Below are positions 5,395-5,769 of a stretch of 5,769 nt of DNA, piece by piece. The notes below the pieces were generated by a model. That model worked only from the letters and a program-made list of their open reading frames with translations. It did not search any database and was not told the DNA's origin. Each line of letters starts with the position of its first letter. The first letter of the stretch is position 1. Both the position numbers and the translations under genes were made by a program. The DNA comes from Pseudomonadota bacterium (lineage in GTDB: Bacteria; Bdellovibrionota; Bacteriovoracia; Bacteriovoracales; Bacteriovoracaceae): the NCBI GenBank assembly GCA_021299675.1, contig JAJTIF010000249.1, forward strand, positions 1 through 5,769, in the 5' to 3' direction.

Positions 5395-5769
5395 TTCGCC
5401 TTAAAGGTTTTCGCGATCTGATTAGTACGAATGAGTTTTTTAGCCAGGATCTCTGAGCAGGCCTTATAGAAATTCTTAAGCACGGCCGCGCGCTCAGGAC
5501 CGATCAGACTCTGCTGAAGTTCCTGAAAGTTCAGCACCAGCATGGTGCACTCACTGCGAGCTAAGACGGTGGCGGTTGAGGTGGTGTGCTGAGCGATGGA
5601 CATCTCCCCGAAGATTTCTCCGTACTCGTTGATCGTCACCACAAACTGCTCATCAACTTTCACATCGACGGAGCCCCCGAGCAAAAAACACAGCTCGAAG
5701 TTAACGTCACCTTGGCTGCGGATAAGTTCTCCGGGCTGATACACTCTGCGCTCGGTGAGCGGATAGAGG
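5391..5769 (-). CDS. Cyclic-nucleotide-binding-domain protein (5' end outside window)
   Basis: This is the C-terminal part, 125 visible residues, of a protein with a Crp-type cyclic-nucleotide-binding domain. The frame remains open to the right edge, reading LYPLTERRVYQPGELIRSQGD, so the GTG at 5744 is internal. The beta-roll is recognisable: YQPGELIRSQGD (10-21, the usual Y-x-x-G-E-x-I-x-x-x-G-D), FLLGGSVDVKV (28-38), then the phosphate-binding cassette FGEMSIAQHTTSTATV (53-68). In nucleotide-binding members this cassette ends P-R-(T/S)-A; here the arginine position is Ser64, which argues against ordinary cAMP binding. About 35 residues follow the cassette region as a helical C-terminal segment, with no helix-turn-helix, so it is not a Crp-type transcription factor unless a DNA-binding or catalytic domain lies N-terminally. 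It is co-transcribed with queC by a 4-bp overlap. Confidence 0.88.
   Translation of the reverse strand, partial: LYPLTERRVYQPGELIRSQGDVNFELCFLLGGSVDVKVDEQFVVTINEYGEIFGEMSIAQHTTSTATVLARSECTMLVLNFQELQQSLIGPERAAVLKNFYKACSEILAKKLIRTNQIAKTFKAK

Overview
This 5.8 kb window is densely packed chromosomal DNA from a Gram-negative bacterium. An ADP-heptose-type glycosyltransferase (lipopolysaccharide core or other glycan synthesis) and an exported, cysteine-rich protein with an N-terminal signal or anchor segment point to a cell with an outer membrane. The gene mix and roughly balanced base composition would fit a Bdellovibrio-like or other deltaproteobacterium-type lineage. No rRNA or other marker gene is present, so that placement is a weak inference.

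Layout from left to right: (1) 1-699 (+) is the C-terminal part of a SNF2-family helicase/ATPase whose N-terminal half lies outside the window. (2) 700-855 is an AT-rich spacer (50 G/C in 156 bases) ending in a near-ideal operator palindrome at 820-841. (3) 856-1466 (+) is a complete HicA toxin/HicB antitoxin pair, overlapping by 4 bp. (4) 3322-1473 (-) is a two-gene operon: a predicted exported papain-fold cysteine peptidase-like protein, then 8 bp later a GT9 glycosyltransferase. (5) 3398-4711 (+) is a divergently oriented pair: a nitroreductase-family flavoprotein with an unusual hydrophobic insert, followed 0 bp later by an acidic 175-residue protein that may be a distant UPF0149 (YgfB/YecA) relative. 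(6) 5769-4708 (-) is a cyclic-nucleotide-binding-domain protein (5' end outside the window) overlapping queC, which makes the preQ0 precursor of queuosine.

Spacing is very tight. There are three ATGA- or stop-adjacent translational couplings, one 6-bp convergent gap (hicB/GT9) and one convergent pair whose stop codons overlap in CTAA inside a 17-bp palindrome. No non-coding stretch exceeds 160 bases. I see no tRNA, rRNA, CRISPR, transposase or attachment site.

Most of the window is recognisable housekeeping or accessory content. No clearly new multi-gene system is visible. The least described items are the exported cysteine peptidase-like protein next to the glycosyltransferase, the cNMP-domain gene coupled to queC with its usual phosphate-binding arginine replaced, and the nitroreductase with a hydrophobic insert plus its acidic partner.
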